A stretch of 15,370 nt of DNA from Immundisolibacter sp. (GCF_041601295.1 NZ_JBFIII010000076.1:1-15370), one strand, 5' to 3'. Counted from the first letter of the stretch, positions 7,986-14,911 are shown. Numbers and translations are program-made. The notes: a model not told the origin generated them from the sequence alone.

Positions 7986-8083
7986 TGTGCTCCTTATGCA
8001 GTGAAATGCTTGAATGACACAACCGCTCAGGGCGGTGTGCTCCTTATGAATGCGTGTGATCGAACGACGCGACTGTCAGGCGG
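7986..8083. repeat. Imperfect tandem duplication (~50 bp x 2) between ivd and thiolase
   Basis: Unit 1 (7986-8035) and unit 2 (8036-8083) both begin with the identical 13-mer TGTGCTCCTTATG. Both end in related sequence: GAATGACACAACCG followed by CTCAGGGCGG, against GAACGACGCGACTG followed by TCAGGCGG. On the minus strand the shared 13-mer is CATAAGGAGCACA, so the duplicated unit carries the thiolase Shine-Dalgarno. Unit 2 contains the dehydrogenase stop codon (8076-8078). Unit 1 contains a matching CCGCCCTGA remnant. The start-like ATG of the copy nearest thiolase corresponds to CTG in the distal copy. Confidence 0.7.
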
Positions 8084-9236
8084 TTTCGTCGAACAGTTCG
8101 CGGCCGATCAGCATGCGGCGGATTTCGTTGGTGCCGGCGCCGATGTCGTAGATCTTCGCATCCCGTAACAGGCGCCCGGTGGGATAGTCGTTGATATAGC
8201 CGTTGCCGCCCAGGCACTGGATGGCCTCCAGCGCCACCCGCACGGCGCTTTCCGAGGCGTACAGCAGGCACGCGGCAGCGTCCTTGCGCGATGGCCTGCC
8301 GGTATCCACGGCCTCCGCCACCCGGTAGGCGAAGGCCCGCGCCGACTGCAACGCCACGTACATGTCGGCCAGCTTGCCCTGCATCAGCTGAAAGGTGCCG
8401 ATGGCCTGCCCAAACTGCTGGCGTTCATGCACATAGGGCAGCGCCACGTCCATGGCTGCCTGCATGATGCCCAGGGGCCCGCCGCACAGGGTCACACGCT
8501 CGGAATCCAGACCCCGCATCAGCACTTTGACGCCCTGGTTGACAGCGCCCAGCACGTTTGCGGCCGGAATCTCGCAGTCGCGAAACACCAGCTCGCAGGT
8601 GTTGCTGCCGCGCATGCCAAGCTTGTCGAGCTTCTGCGCCGTGCTGAAGCCGGGCATGCCCTTCTCGATGATGAAGGCGGTAATGGTGCGCGAACCCTTG
8701 GCGGCATCGTCAGTGCGCATGTAGACCACCAGCACGTCCGCGTCCGGGCCGTTGGTGATCCACATCTTGCTGCCGTTGGCGACCCACACGTCGCCGCGCT
8801 GGACGGCCGTGCAGCGCATGGAGCCGACCACGTCCGATCCGGCGCCCGGCTCCGACATGGCCAACGCGCCAACGTGCTCGCCGGAGCACAGCTTGGGCAG
8901 GAACGTGCGCCGCTGCTCGTCGGTGCCGTTCAGGTACAGGTTGTTCACGCACAAATTGGAATGCGCGCCGTAGGACATGCCGACCGACGCGCTGGCGCGC
9001 GACAGTTCCTCGATCGCCACCAAGTGCGCGAGGTAGCTCATGCCGCTGCCACCGAACTCCTCCGGCACCGTCATGCCCAGCAGGCCAAGCTCGCCCATGC
9101 GTGGCCACAAGTGCATTGGGAATTCGTTGCTGCGGTCGATCTCGTCCGCCAGCGGCGCCACCTCGTCGCGCGCAAAACGCGCCACGGTGTCGCGCAACAG
9201 ATCGAGTTCCTCGCCAAGATGCAGATCGAATGCCAC
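8076..9236 (-). CDS. liuA: Isovaleryl-CoA dehydrogenase
   Basis: This 386-residue FAD-dependent acyl-CoA dehydrogenase makes 3-methylcrotonyl-CoA from isovaleryl-CoA and passes electrons to ETF. Family segments include VPEEFGGSGMSY (57-68), AMSEPGAGSDV (126-136), KMWITNGPDADVLVVY (157-172) and QCLGGNGYINDYP (340-352). The subfamily is set by the catalytic base. Glu246 lies in RGLDSERV, as in isovaleryl-CoA dehydrogenase. The position that carries the base in medium-chain enzymes (YEGT) is Ala367 in IGAGTNEIRR. This excludes most straight-chain dehydrogenases. It is the first gene of the leucine cluster and sits divergent from the cytochrome c' gene. The start at 9236 matches the family length. 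Its Shine-Dalgarno (GGCGGGA) is modest. Confidence 0.95.
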   Translation of the reverse strand: MAFDLHLGEELDLLRDTVARFARDEVAPLADEIDRSNEFPMHLWPRMGELGLLGMTVPEEFGGSGMSYLAHLVAIEELSRASASVGMSYGAHSNLCVNNLYLNGTDEQRRTFLPKLCSGEHVGALAMSEPGAGSDVVGSMRCTAVQRGDVWVANGSKMWITNGPDADVLVVYMRTDDAAKGSRTITAFIIEKGMPGFSTAQKLDKLGMRGSNTCELVFRDCEIPAANVLGAVNQGVKVLMRGLDSERVTLCGGPLGIMQAAMDVALPYVHERQQFGQAIGTFQLMQGKLADMYVALQSARAFAYRVAEAVDTGRPSRKDAAACLLYASESAVRVALEAIQCLGGNGYINDYPTGRLLRDAKIYDIGAGTNEIRRMLIGRELFDETA

Positions 9237-9397
9237 GGTCAGTCCCGCCGAGTGTTCGGTTTATGACACCAAGATAGCTTGGAATACTACCACCCGAGGC
9301 AGGCCTCCAAGGCACCAGAAAGCGTGTCAAATAGCCTGTGTTAGAGTCTGATTCGATCCGAATTGAGCCGTTCCTGACGTTAAGGAGTCCTGACCCA
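9237..9397. promoter_or_regulatory. Divergent intergenic region between ivd and cytochrome c', with a candidate operator
   Basis: A perfect 5-4-5 inverted repeat, CCAAG-ATAG-CTTGG, lies at 9269-9282, about 33 bases before the dehydrogenase start. It is embedded in an AT-richer stretch, TTATGACACC to GGAATACTACC, where the minus-strand promoter is expected. It is a plausible regulator site for the leucine cluster, but no regulator gene for that cluster is in the window. Toward the cytochrome gene, TAGAGT at 9342-9347 is a possible -10 without a convincing -35. The strong Shine-Dalgarno TAAGGAG (9381-9387) serves the cytochrome gene. Confidence 0.35.
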
Positions 9398-9853
9398 ATG
9401 AAGCGTAAAACTGTCCTGTCGTGCACCGCTGCTGCCCTGTTCACGGTCTGTGTAGGCGCAGGTGCGCAAATCAAACCCGAGGACGCCGTCCACTACCGCC
9501 AGGGTGTTTACACCGCGATGGGCTGGAACTTCGGCCCCATGGCTGGCATGGTCAAAGGCGAGATCCCCTTCGATGCCAAGGCCTTTGCCTTGCGGGCCGA
9601 GCGTGTGGCCTTTTTGAGCACACTGCCGCTGGAAGGCTTCATCCCGGGCAGCCGGGTCGGCAAAACCGACGCCAAGCAGGAAATCTGGGACAACATGGAC
9701 GACTTCAAGTCCAAGCTGGAAACCCTGCAAACCGAGGCTGCCAAACTGGCCGAAGTCGCCAAGACCACCACCGCTCTTGACGCCCTCAAACCGCAGTTCG
9801 GCAAGGTTGGCCAGTCCTGCAAGGACTGCCACGACGAGTACAAGGAAGACTGA
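9398..9853 (+). CDS. Cytochrome c' (periplasmic c-type cytochrome)
   Basis: A 151-residue exported protein. The signal peptide has a KRK start and a hydrophobic stretch, and ends AGAQ (cleavage probably after residue 23). The mature part is four-helix-like. The single heme site CKDCH (Cys141, Cys144, His145) lies near the C terminus, the diagnostic position for class II cytochromes c'. MGWNFGPMAGMVKGEIPFDA (41-60) and the IWDNMDDF segment (97-103) are typical of the family. These cytochromes bind NO or CO in the periplasm and are linked to nitric oxide tolerance. I cannot tell the exact role here. The gene is alone, with a good TAAGGAG Shine-Dalgarno and a hairpin after its stop. In-frame codons upstream from 9338 would spoil the signal peptide. 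Confidence 0.92.
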   Translation: MKRKTVLSCTAAALFTVCVGAGAQIKPEDAVHYRQGVYTAMGWNFGPMAGMVKGEIPFDAKAFALRAERVAFLSTLPLEGFIPGSRVGKTDAKQEIWDNMDDFKSKLETLQTEAAKLAEVAKTTTALDALKPQFGKVGQSCKDCHDEYKED

Positions 9854-9862
9854 AGCAAAACC

Positions 9863-9894
9863 GCCTGCCCGGCGACCGCTAGCAACGGGCAGGC
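9863..9894. terminator. Hairpin between convergent cytochrome c' and Rieske beta genes
   Basis: A perfect 9-bp stem, GCCTGCCCG (9863-9871) with CGGGCAGGC (9886-9894), encloses a 14-base loop. It begins 10 bases after the cytochrome stop and ends 9 bases from the end of the oxygenase beta gene. Read on the minus strand the stem is followed by GGTTTTGC, a short T run. Read on the plus strand there is no T tract. It probably ends the oxygenase operon transcript and may serve both directions. Confidence 0.65.
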
Positions 9895-9903
9895 TGCTGA
9901 CGT

Positions 9904-10392
9904 TTACACGATGATGCTAACCGTCCCAACCGGCCTCAGGCCGGGCATGGCCAGCACTGATTTGCGCTGCAAGAACCTGATCTGGCCTTCCGCCCGCAGC
10001 AGGCGCAGTTCGTAACGACCCACGAACTGATCCCGTTCACCGTGGCGGGTACGCGCGATCAGGAATGCGGCGGTCGCGTCCAGGGCTCCTTCCCGTTCAC
10101 CGTGTATCAGAACGTTGGTTACCAGGCGCTGGGTCCGCGAATGCGGCTGCTCGGCGTGGCCCTGCGGCAGGTTGAAACGCTTGACCCGGAAACATAGCTG
10201 GCGGTAATCGTCGTCGATCAGGTACAGGCTGTTCACCGGGTCGCCATCCGGGCGGTCAGTGCTCGGCACCTGGTAGCGGGCATCCGGCGCGAACAACTCC
10301 AGCCAGGTTTCCAGTTGCCAGGTGTCGAGCAACCAGGCATCCCAGGCCAGGAATTCCTCGACCTCTGCCCGGCTGATGGCTTGCGCGCTCAT
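9904..10392 (-). CDS. Ring-hydroxylating dioxygenase, small (beta) subunit
   Basis: A 162-residue protein of the SnoaL/NTF2-like fold used as the structural small subunit of Rieske oxygenases. The length is that of benzoate/toluate-type beta chains. The usual pattern is clear: an N-terminal helix EVEEFLAWDAWLLDTWQLET (11-30), LELFAPDARYQVPS, LYLIDDDYRQLCFRVKRF, and the conserved HSRTQRLVTNVLI. It would assemble with the alpha subunit encoded immediately upstream into an alpha3beta3-type oxygenase. The start overlaps the alpha stop by four bases (ATGA) and has a GGAGG Shine-Dalgarno inside the alpha gene, so the two are translationally coupled. It is the last gene of this operon. No ferredoxin or reductase gene follows. 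The substrate is unknown. Confidence 0.88.
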   Translation of the reverse strand: MSAQAISRAEVEEFLAWDAWLLDTWQLETWLELFAPDARYQVPSTDRPDGDPVNSLYLIDDDYRQLCFRVKRFNLPQGHAEQPHSRTQRLVTNVLIHGEREGALDATAAFLIARTRHGERDQFVGRYELRLLRAEGQIRFLQRKSVLAMPGLRPVGTVSIIV

Positions 10393-11678
10393 GAGGCCTC
10401 CGCGAACCGATCAATGCCCAGATACTCCTGCCAGGCGTTGAAAAACGCCCGCATCATGAAATCCGACTCTCCCGGGCGGGTGTAGCCACCGGCCAGTTCG
10501 GCGGCGATGCCCTTGGAATAATTGACCCACGGTGCCTCGCGGTAGCAGGCGAAGCCGCGCTGGGAGGCTTCCATGCCCTCGGTGTCGTCGGGGGTGGCAA
10601 AGCCACCGGGGCCCAGAAAGGTCAGGAACTGCTCGTTGCGTACGCGGGCCAGTTCGGGAGGATCGTCAGCCGGACAGAATTGCCAGGCAGTGATTTCCAT
10701 GTAATCGACGCTGACCGGCTCGGCCACGCGGATGGTGGTACCCATGATGTCGTTGATGATGAGGTTCGGAAAAATCACTAGATTGCGGTTACGCCGCGCG
10801 ATGCGGTCGCCCAGTTCCGGACCAAGGCGAGCGAGAAGTTCCTCGCGCCGGGCCAGGATCTGGCCGTTGACGGCATCGCTCCAGGCCGGGTCCGGCTTGC
10901 CCTGCGGCCGGCCCCACGGCGCCTCGTACTCGAACACCGTGTGGCCATTGCCCAGGTGCGCCTCGTGGAAGTCGCGGATCGGTTCTTTCATCTCACTGCC
11001 GCGCTCACGCAGGTACTGCAGATAGGTGACGTGGGTCGGCATGAAATGATTACCGTCGATCACGTTCACCGGCAACATCTTCCAGTTGGCGCGGGTGGCG
11101 TACAGATGCGTGCCCGGCAGCACGCGCATGCCGGCGGCACTGGTCTGACACAGAATGTCCAGGTACTGCGCGGCGCCGGCCAGGTACTCCACCAGGTCGT
11201 CACGTCGTGCAAAGCTGACAAAGGTAAAGCCGCGATAACTCGCCTGGCTGGGTGGCGCGATCAGTCCGTGGTCGGCCTTGTCGAACTGGGGCCCAAAGGC
11301 AGCCTCCCCCGGCACTTCCACCGCCCGCCCGTCGCAGTCGAAAACCCAGCCGTGGTAGGCGCAGGGGAAGTGCCGGCGATTGCCGAATTCCTCGCGGCAC
11401 ACCTTGGAGCCGTTGTGGGTGCAGGTGTTCAGGTACGCGCGGGCCACGCCGTCCGTGCCGCGCACGTACAGAATGGGCCGGCTGGCGACCGTGCGGGTGA
11501 CGAAATCGCCCGCATTCGGGATTTCCGTGTCGTGGCCGACGTACAGCCACAGCTTGCCGTAGATCTCCTGCAACTCGCGGGCAAACAGGGCCGGGTCGGC
11601 AAATGCGCGCTTGTTGACCAGGTAGCTGTGTACCTGCGGGGCGCTCACGATCAACGCTTCGGGATCGTTTTTGCTCAT
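10389..11678 (-). CDS. Ring-hydroxylating dioxygenase, large (alpha) subunit
   Basis: This 429-residue alpha chain has an N-terminal Rieske [2Fe-2S] domain and a C-terminal mononuclear-iron domain. The Rieske ligands are Cys86 and His88 in CTHNG, and Cys106 and His109 in CAYHGW. The usual Arg after the first histidine is Asn here. The iron site is DGNHFMPTH with bridging Asp208 and ligands His211 and His216. The third ligand is probably Asp365 in GPGGFATPDDTEGME. With the beta subunit it should oxygenate an aromatic ring. The general look and partner suggest a benzoate/toluate/cumate-like substrate, but this is inference. I chose the ATG at 11678 for its AGGAA Shine-Dalgarno and its position 22 bases after the XylM-like gene. 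An in-frame extension to 11783 would overlap that gene. Confidence 0.9.
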   Translation of the reverse strand: MSKNDPEALIVSAPQVHSYLVNKRAFADPALFARELQEIYGKLWLYVGHDTEIPNAGDFVTRTVASRPILYVRGTDGVARAYLNTCTHNGSKVCREEFGNRRHFPCAYHGWVFDCDGRAVEVPGEAAFGPQFDKADHGLIAPPSQASYRGFTFVSFARRDDLVEYLAGAAQYLDILCQTSAAGMRVLPGTHLYATRANWKMLPVNVIDGNHFMPTHVTYLQYLRERGSEMKEPIRDFHEAHLGNGHTVFEYEAPWGRPQGKPDPAWSDAVNGQILARREELLARLGPELGDRIARRNRNLVIFPNLIINDIMGTTIRVAEPVSVDYMEITAWQFCPADDPPELARVRNEQFLTFLGPGGFATPDDTEGMEASQRGFACYREAPWVNYSKGIAAELAGGYTRPGESDFMMRAFFNAWQEYLGIDRFAEAS

Positions 11679-11700
11679 GTCGTTCCTGTGGGATGGGTGT

Positions 11701-12816
11701 TCAGGTGGTTTCTGCCACTGGCTGCGACCAACCGGCGGCGGCGTTGGCCTGGCGCGCCAGGGACTGTTCGGCGCCAACGGCATGCTGCTGATCCCAATCG
11801 GCTAGGCGCGGGCGCATCACCCGCAGCCACAGCGGCGGCAGCAATGCCATCAGCAGGCACAGCCAGGCGCTTGGCATCTGCGGTGCGTCCGGCAGGGGTG
11901 TCAGGTTCCAGTAACGCACGTCAACGTCCATGTGGTGCTGCGAGTGGGTGGTGATCTCGAACATCCCGCCGCGGGTCAGCGGATACAGGTGATTCCAAGC
12001 GTGGTGCATGTGCACCGTCGATCCGGGCACGCGGGTCATGCCGTAGTGCTGCGAGTAAGACAGGGCCGTCAGCATCAGCAGCGCCAGCACGGATATCAGC
12101 ACCGCCAGACCCACGCCCCTGCCGCCCGCCATGGCAGCCACGGCCGTCAGCACCAGCGCGTACTGGGCAAAGCCGCGCCACACGGCACTGCGCCACGACC
12201 ACGGCGAATAGCCCATGCGCCGCAGGCGGGCCGCCTCCACGCGCCAGCTTTCCAGGTGCCGGTTCCAGCCCATGTAAATCATGAAGCTGTACACGCTTTG
12301 CCCGCGCCGGGCGGTTTCGGCATCGACCAGCGTGTCCAGCGCCAGATGGTGCACGTGGTTGTGCGACAACACGCCGTAGGGGGCTAGCAGGAAGGTATCG
12401 AGCAGGTTGCCGACCTTGCGCCGGAACACATCATCCCGGTGGCCGAGCTCGTGCGAGGCCGGCAGCGCGCCGTAGGCGGTAACGAAGGCAGTGGACAGCA
12501 CCAGCCCCACCCAGTCCGCGCCCTGCAAACCGGCCGCCGCCGGCCCCACGCGCCAGGCGAACACGCACCACAACGAGGCCACCAGCGGTAGTTGCAACAC
12601 CAGCAGCAGGTCGGCAAACCACCCAGCCAAAGGCGCCCGCGGCCGATGGTCCGGACCCAGCGCCGTGTCCACCAGCGCCAGCAGAGGCAGCTCGGCGATA
12701 CCCAGCCACACCCAGCCGCCGCCCAGCGCGACTCCCGCAATCGCCCCTGACACCATGGCAGCCGGCAGCAGTAACCAGGCGGCCGGCGAAAAGCCTTTAA
12801 CGGTGTAGTCGGCCAT
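11701..12816 (-). CDS. XylM-like membrane-bound di-iron hydroxylase (alkane/xylene monooxygenase family)
   Basis: This 371-residue membrane protein has several hydrophobic segments (about 11-52, 66-88, 101-120, 216-255 and 314-334). The histidine clusters of membrane di-iron hydroxylases are HELGH (122-126), HNHVHH (152-157), SQHYGM (255-260), HMHHAWNH (269-276) and HSQHH (291-295). The length, the RGQSVYSFMI segment and the C-terminal pattern DWDQQ...ANAAAGW match the hydroxylase of xylene monooxygenase (XylM; p-cymene monooxygenase is related) better than AlkB. Such enzymes hydroxylate the methyl group of alkylaromatics at the inner membrane using a separate ferredoxin-reductase (XylA type), which is absent here. 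The ATG at 12816 has GGAGA upstream. In-frame codons to 12963 run through the promoter region and were rejected. First gene of the oxygenase operon. Confidence 0.85.
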   Translation of the reverse strand: MADYTVKGFSPAAWLLLPAAMVSGAIAGVALGGGWVWLGIAELPLLALVDTALGPDHRPRAPLAGWFADLLLVLQLPLVASLWCVFAWRVGPAAAGLQGADWVGLVLSTAFVTAYGALPASHELGHRDDVFRRKVGNLLDTFLLAPYGVLSHNHVHHLALDTLVDAETARRGQSVYSFMIYMGWNRHLESWRVEAARLRRMGYSPWSWRSAVWRGFAQYALVLTAVAAMAGGRGVGLAVLISVLALLMLTALSYSQHYGMTRVPGSTVHMHHAWNHLYPLTRGGMFEITTHSQHHMDVDVRYWNLTPLPDAPQMPSAWLCLLMALLPPLWLRVMRPRLADWDQQHAVGAEQSLARQANAAAGWSQPVAETT

Positions 12817-12841
12817 CCGCAAGTCTCCGCGAAAAATACTT

Positions 12842-12859
12842 CGATCAATCGCTTGATCG
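12842..12859. promoter_or_regulatory. Candidate TetR operator, perfect palindrome
   Basis: CGATCAA-TCGC-TTGATCG is a perfect 7-4-7 inverted repeat in the divergent gap between the XylM-like gene and the TetR gene, 26 bases before the XylM-like start. Its size and symmetry suit a dimeric TetR repressor. It overlaps a possible plus-strand -35 (TTGATC, 12853-12858) and lies just downstream of the likely minus-strand start site, so one dimer could control both operons. Confidence 0.6.
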
Positions 12860-12881
12860 GGAGGCAAAACGAGCGTAGCTT
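12853..12881 (+). promoter_or_regulatory. Candidate promoter for the TetR/Rieske alpha operon
   Basis: TTGATC (12853-12858), within the right arm of the palindrome, is 17 bases from TAGCTT (12876-12881). The match to consensus is modest, about 4/6 and 3/6. If real, repressor binding at the palindrome would directly block it and give autoregulation. The leader before the TetR start would be about 90 bases. Confidence 0.25.
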
Positions 12882-12900
12882 TTTTCATTGCGAGTGGCAA
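12872..12900 (-). promoter_or_regulatory. Candidate sigma-70 promoter for the XylM-like/Rieske operon
   Basis: On the minus strand TTGCCA (complement of 12895-12900, 5/6 to consensus) is followed after exactly 17 bases by TACGCT (complement of 12872-12877, with the important TA and final T). Transcription would start near 12866, so the palindrome at 12842-12859 would lie just inside the transcript. Confidence 0.4.
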
Positions 12901-12977
12901 ACGTCCTTCGCTGCGAGGCCGCAGTCCGGCCCGGCAGCCAGCCCAGACAGCACTCCCGCGCACAAAACGGAGCAGTT

Positions 12978-13658
12978 ATGTCCTCCCCAGCCCCCCAGGC
13001 GATTCACGCCGACGACCCGGCCGAGCTGCTGGGCCACGATCGCATCCTGACGCAGGCGCTGCCGCTGTTCGCGACCCAGGGCTACGGCGGCATCACCATG
13101 CGCGAGATCGCTCGCGCCGCCGGCCTGACCATCGGCACCCTGTACCACTACTTCGCCAGCAAGCGGGCGCTGTATCTGGCCGTGCTGGACCACGCCTACG
13201 GTCAGGCTGCCAAACACTGGGCCAGCGACGTTCTGCACGGACCGGGCGATCCGCACCAACGACTGGCGACCTATTTGCGCGAGTACTGCGCCTTCGTGGC
13301 CGGCAACCACGATTTCGTGCGTCTGATGAAGCGCGAGCAGATCGAAGGCGACGCCGAGCAGATGGAATTGCAGGCCAACTCGCTGCTCGCCCAACAGTAC
13401 GAGGCCACGGTGGATCTGTTCGCCGAGTTGGCGCCTGACCGCGATCCGACCCTGCTTGCCCACTCCCTGCTTGCCATGGTGCTGCACCATTACGAGGTGC
13501 GCGCGCTGCGTCCTCACTTCCGTGACTATCGGCCAGAACACGACGACCCGGAGCGGATCGCCGCGCACGTGCTGAGCGTACTGACGCAAGGCATGGGCGG
13601 CCGGCCGGCCGAGCCCGGCGCCGACTGTGCGTTTTCTTTCAAGGAGACCTCGTCATGA
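12978..13658 (+). CDS. TetR/AcrR-family transcriptional regulator
   Basis: A 226-residue one-domain-plus-ligand-pocket regulator. The N-terminal helix-turn-helix is typical: DRILTQALPLFATQGYGGIT (21-40), then MREIARAAGLTIGTLYHYFA (41-60) and SKRALYLAVLDHAY. The remaining helices form the variable effector-binding domain, so the ligand cannot be read from sequence. The ATG at 12978 has GGAG five bases upstream. Longer in-frame starts from 12888 give non-family residues. Its stop overlaps the next start by four bases (ATGA), so it is co-translated with the Rieske alpha gene. It is divergent from the XylM-like operon with a perfect palindrome between them. It probably represses both operons in the absence of an aromatic or acyl-type inducer (inference). 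Confidence 0.92.
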   Translation: MSSPAPQAIHADDPAELLGHDRILTQALPLFATQGYGGITMREIARAAGLTIGTLYHYFASKRALYLAVLDHAYGQAAKHWASDVLHGPGDPHQRLATYLREYCAFVAGNHDFVRLMKREQIEGDAEQMELQANSLLAQQYEATVDLFAELAPDRDPTLLAHSLLAMVLHHYEVRALRPHFRDYRPEHDDPERIAAHVLSVLTQGMGGRPAEPGADCAFSFKETSS

Positions 13659-14911
13659 ACCAGCCAAGCATGCCGTCCATCGCTGACCTGCCCAGCCATC
13701 CTTGGCCAGATGATGTGGCCCAGGTGCCGTACTGGGTGTATTCGGACCCGGCCGTGTACGCCCTGGAACAGGAGCGCATCTTCCGCGGCCCGACCTGGAG
13801 TTTCGTGGCGCTGGAAGCGGAGATTCCCAAACCGTTCGACTGGAAGGCGACCTTTATCGGCGAGACGCCGGTGGTGGTCACCCGCGACGGCGAGGGCGAA
13901 ATCCACGCCTGGGTCAACCGCTGCGCGCATCGCGGTGCGCTGGTGTGCCGCGAGCTGCGCGGTAACAGCCAGACCCACACCTGCGTCTACCACCAGTGGG
14001 CCTACGACAGCGCGGGCGACCTGATCGGCGTGCCGTTTCGCAAAGGCCTGGGCGGCAAGGGCGGCTATCCAGCCGACTTCCAGATGGCCGAACATGGCGC
14101 CCGCAAGCTGCACGTGGCCCGCTACAAGGGGCTTGTTTATGCGAGTTTTTCGGACGCCACGCCGCCGCTCGAAACCTATTTCGGACCCGACATGCTGCGC
14201 TGGGTGGACCGCGTGTTCACCGGGCCGGTGGAGTTTCTGGGCACCTCGCGCCAGTACATCCACTCCAACTGGAAGCTGTACACCGAGAACACCAAGGACC
14301 CCTACCACGCCTCGCTGCTGCACCTGTTCCACGCCACGTTTGGCGTGTACCGCTCGTCCATGGGCGGTGGCTGCACGGTCGGCGGCGAGCACGGAATGCA
14401 CAGCATCCTGCGCGCCTGGAAGATCGAGGACGAGGACATCGGCGAGTACAAGACCGGCAAGATCCGCACCTACGACGAGGGTGTGACGCTCGCCGATCCG
14501 TCGGTACTCGCGGTGCACCCGGAGCTCGAACCGGTATTCACGAACCACATCCAGTCCCTGTTCCCAAGCATGGTGCTGCAGCAGATCCACAACACACTGG
14601 CCGTTCGCCAGATCGTGCCCAAGGGCGTGAATGCCTTCGAGCTGGTGTTCCATTTTTTCGGCTACGCCAACGACACACCAGAACTGCGCGCCATGCGCAT
14701 CAAACAGGCCAACCTGGTCGGTCCGGCCGGCTACATCTCGATGGAAGACGGCGAGGCGACGCAGCTGGTGCAGCAGGGCATCGTCGGTGCAGCAGGCGAA
14801 TGTGCCTACGACGCCCTCGGCGGACGCGGCACGGACAGCACCGATAGCCTGGTCGACGAAGCCCTGATCCGCTCCTTCTGGCGCGGTTATCGGGGCCTTA
14901 TGGAGTTCTGA
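13655..14911 (+). CDS. Rieske oxygenase large subunit, salicylate 5-hydroxylase/anthranilate-dioxygenase type
   Basis: This 418-residue alpha chain has Rieske ligands Cys90 and His92 in NRCAHRGALVC, and Cys110 and His113 in CVYHQW. The mononuclear iron site is ENTKDPYHASLLH with Asp215, His218 and His223. The third ligand is probably Asp365 in GYISMEDGEATQ. CVYHQW, the GVPFRKGLGGKGGYPADF segment (125-142) and LFHATFGVYRSS resemble NagG-type salicylate 5-hydroxylase and AndAc-type anthranilate dioxygenase large subunits. It probably hydroxylates an ortho-hydroxy or amino aromatic acid. A strong AAGGAG (13641-13646) precedes the ATG, which overlaps the TetR stop. Unlike nag loci, no small subunit, ferredoxin or reductase gene follows. 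The next gene is unrelated. All catalytic residues are intact. Confidence 0.9.
   Translation: MNQPSMPSIADLPSHPWPDDVAQVPYWVYSDPAVYALEQERIFRGPTWSFVALEAEIPKPFDWKATFIGETPVVVTRDGEGEIHAWVNRCAHRGALVCRELRGNSQTHTCVYHQWAYDSAGDLIGVPFRKGLGGKGGYPADFQMAEHGARKLHVARYKGLVYASFSDATPPLETYFGPDMLRWVDRVFTGPVEFLGTSRQYIHSNWKLYTENTKDPYHASLLHLFHATFGVYRSSMGGGCTVGGEHGMHSILRAWKIEDEDIGEYKTGKIRTYDEGVTLADPSVLAVHPELEPVFTNHIQSLFPSMVLQQIHNTLAVRQIVPKGVNAFELVFHFFGYANDTPELRAMRIKQANLVGPAGYISMEDGEATQLVQQGIVGAAGECAYDALGGRGTDSTDSLVDEALIRSFWRGYRGLMEF

Noticed and set aside
11701..12816. Calling the membrane hydroxylase AlkB (alkane 1-monooxygenase)
   Set aside because: The protein is shorter than AlkB. Its RGQSVYSF and DWDQ...ANAAAGW segments and its histidine spacing match XylM better. 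It also sits with Rieske oxygenases rather than rubredoxin.
12888..12977. Upstream in-frame extensions of the TetR and XylM-like genes that would make them overlap divergently
   Set aside because: The extra residues have no family similarity and would cover the promoter and palindrome. The internal ATGs have good ribosome-binding sites.
13526..14653. A 375-codon minus-strand frame antisense to the TetR and Rieske alpha genes
   Set aside because: The composition is that of a reverse-complement shadow. The sense strand encodes intact catalytic motifs.
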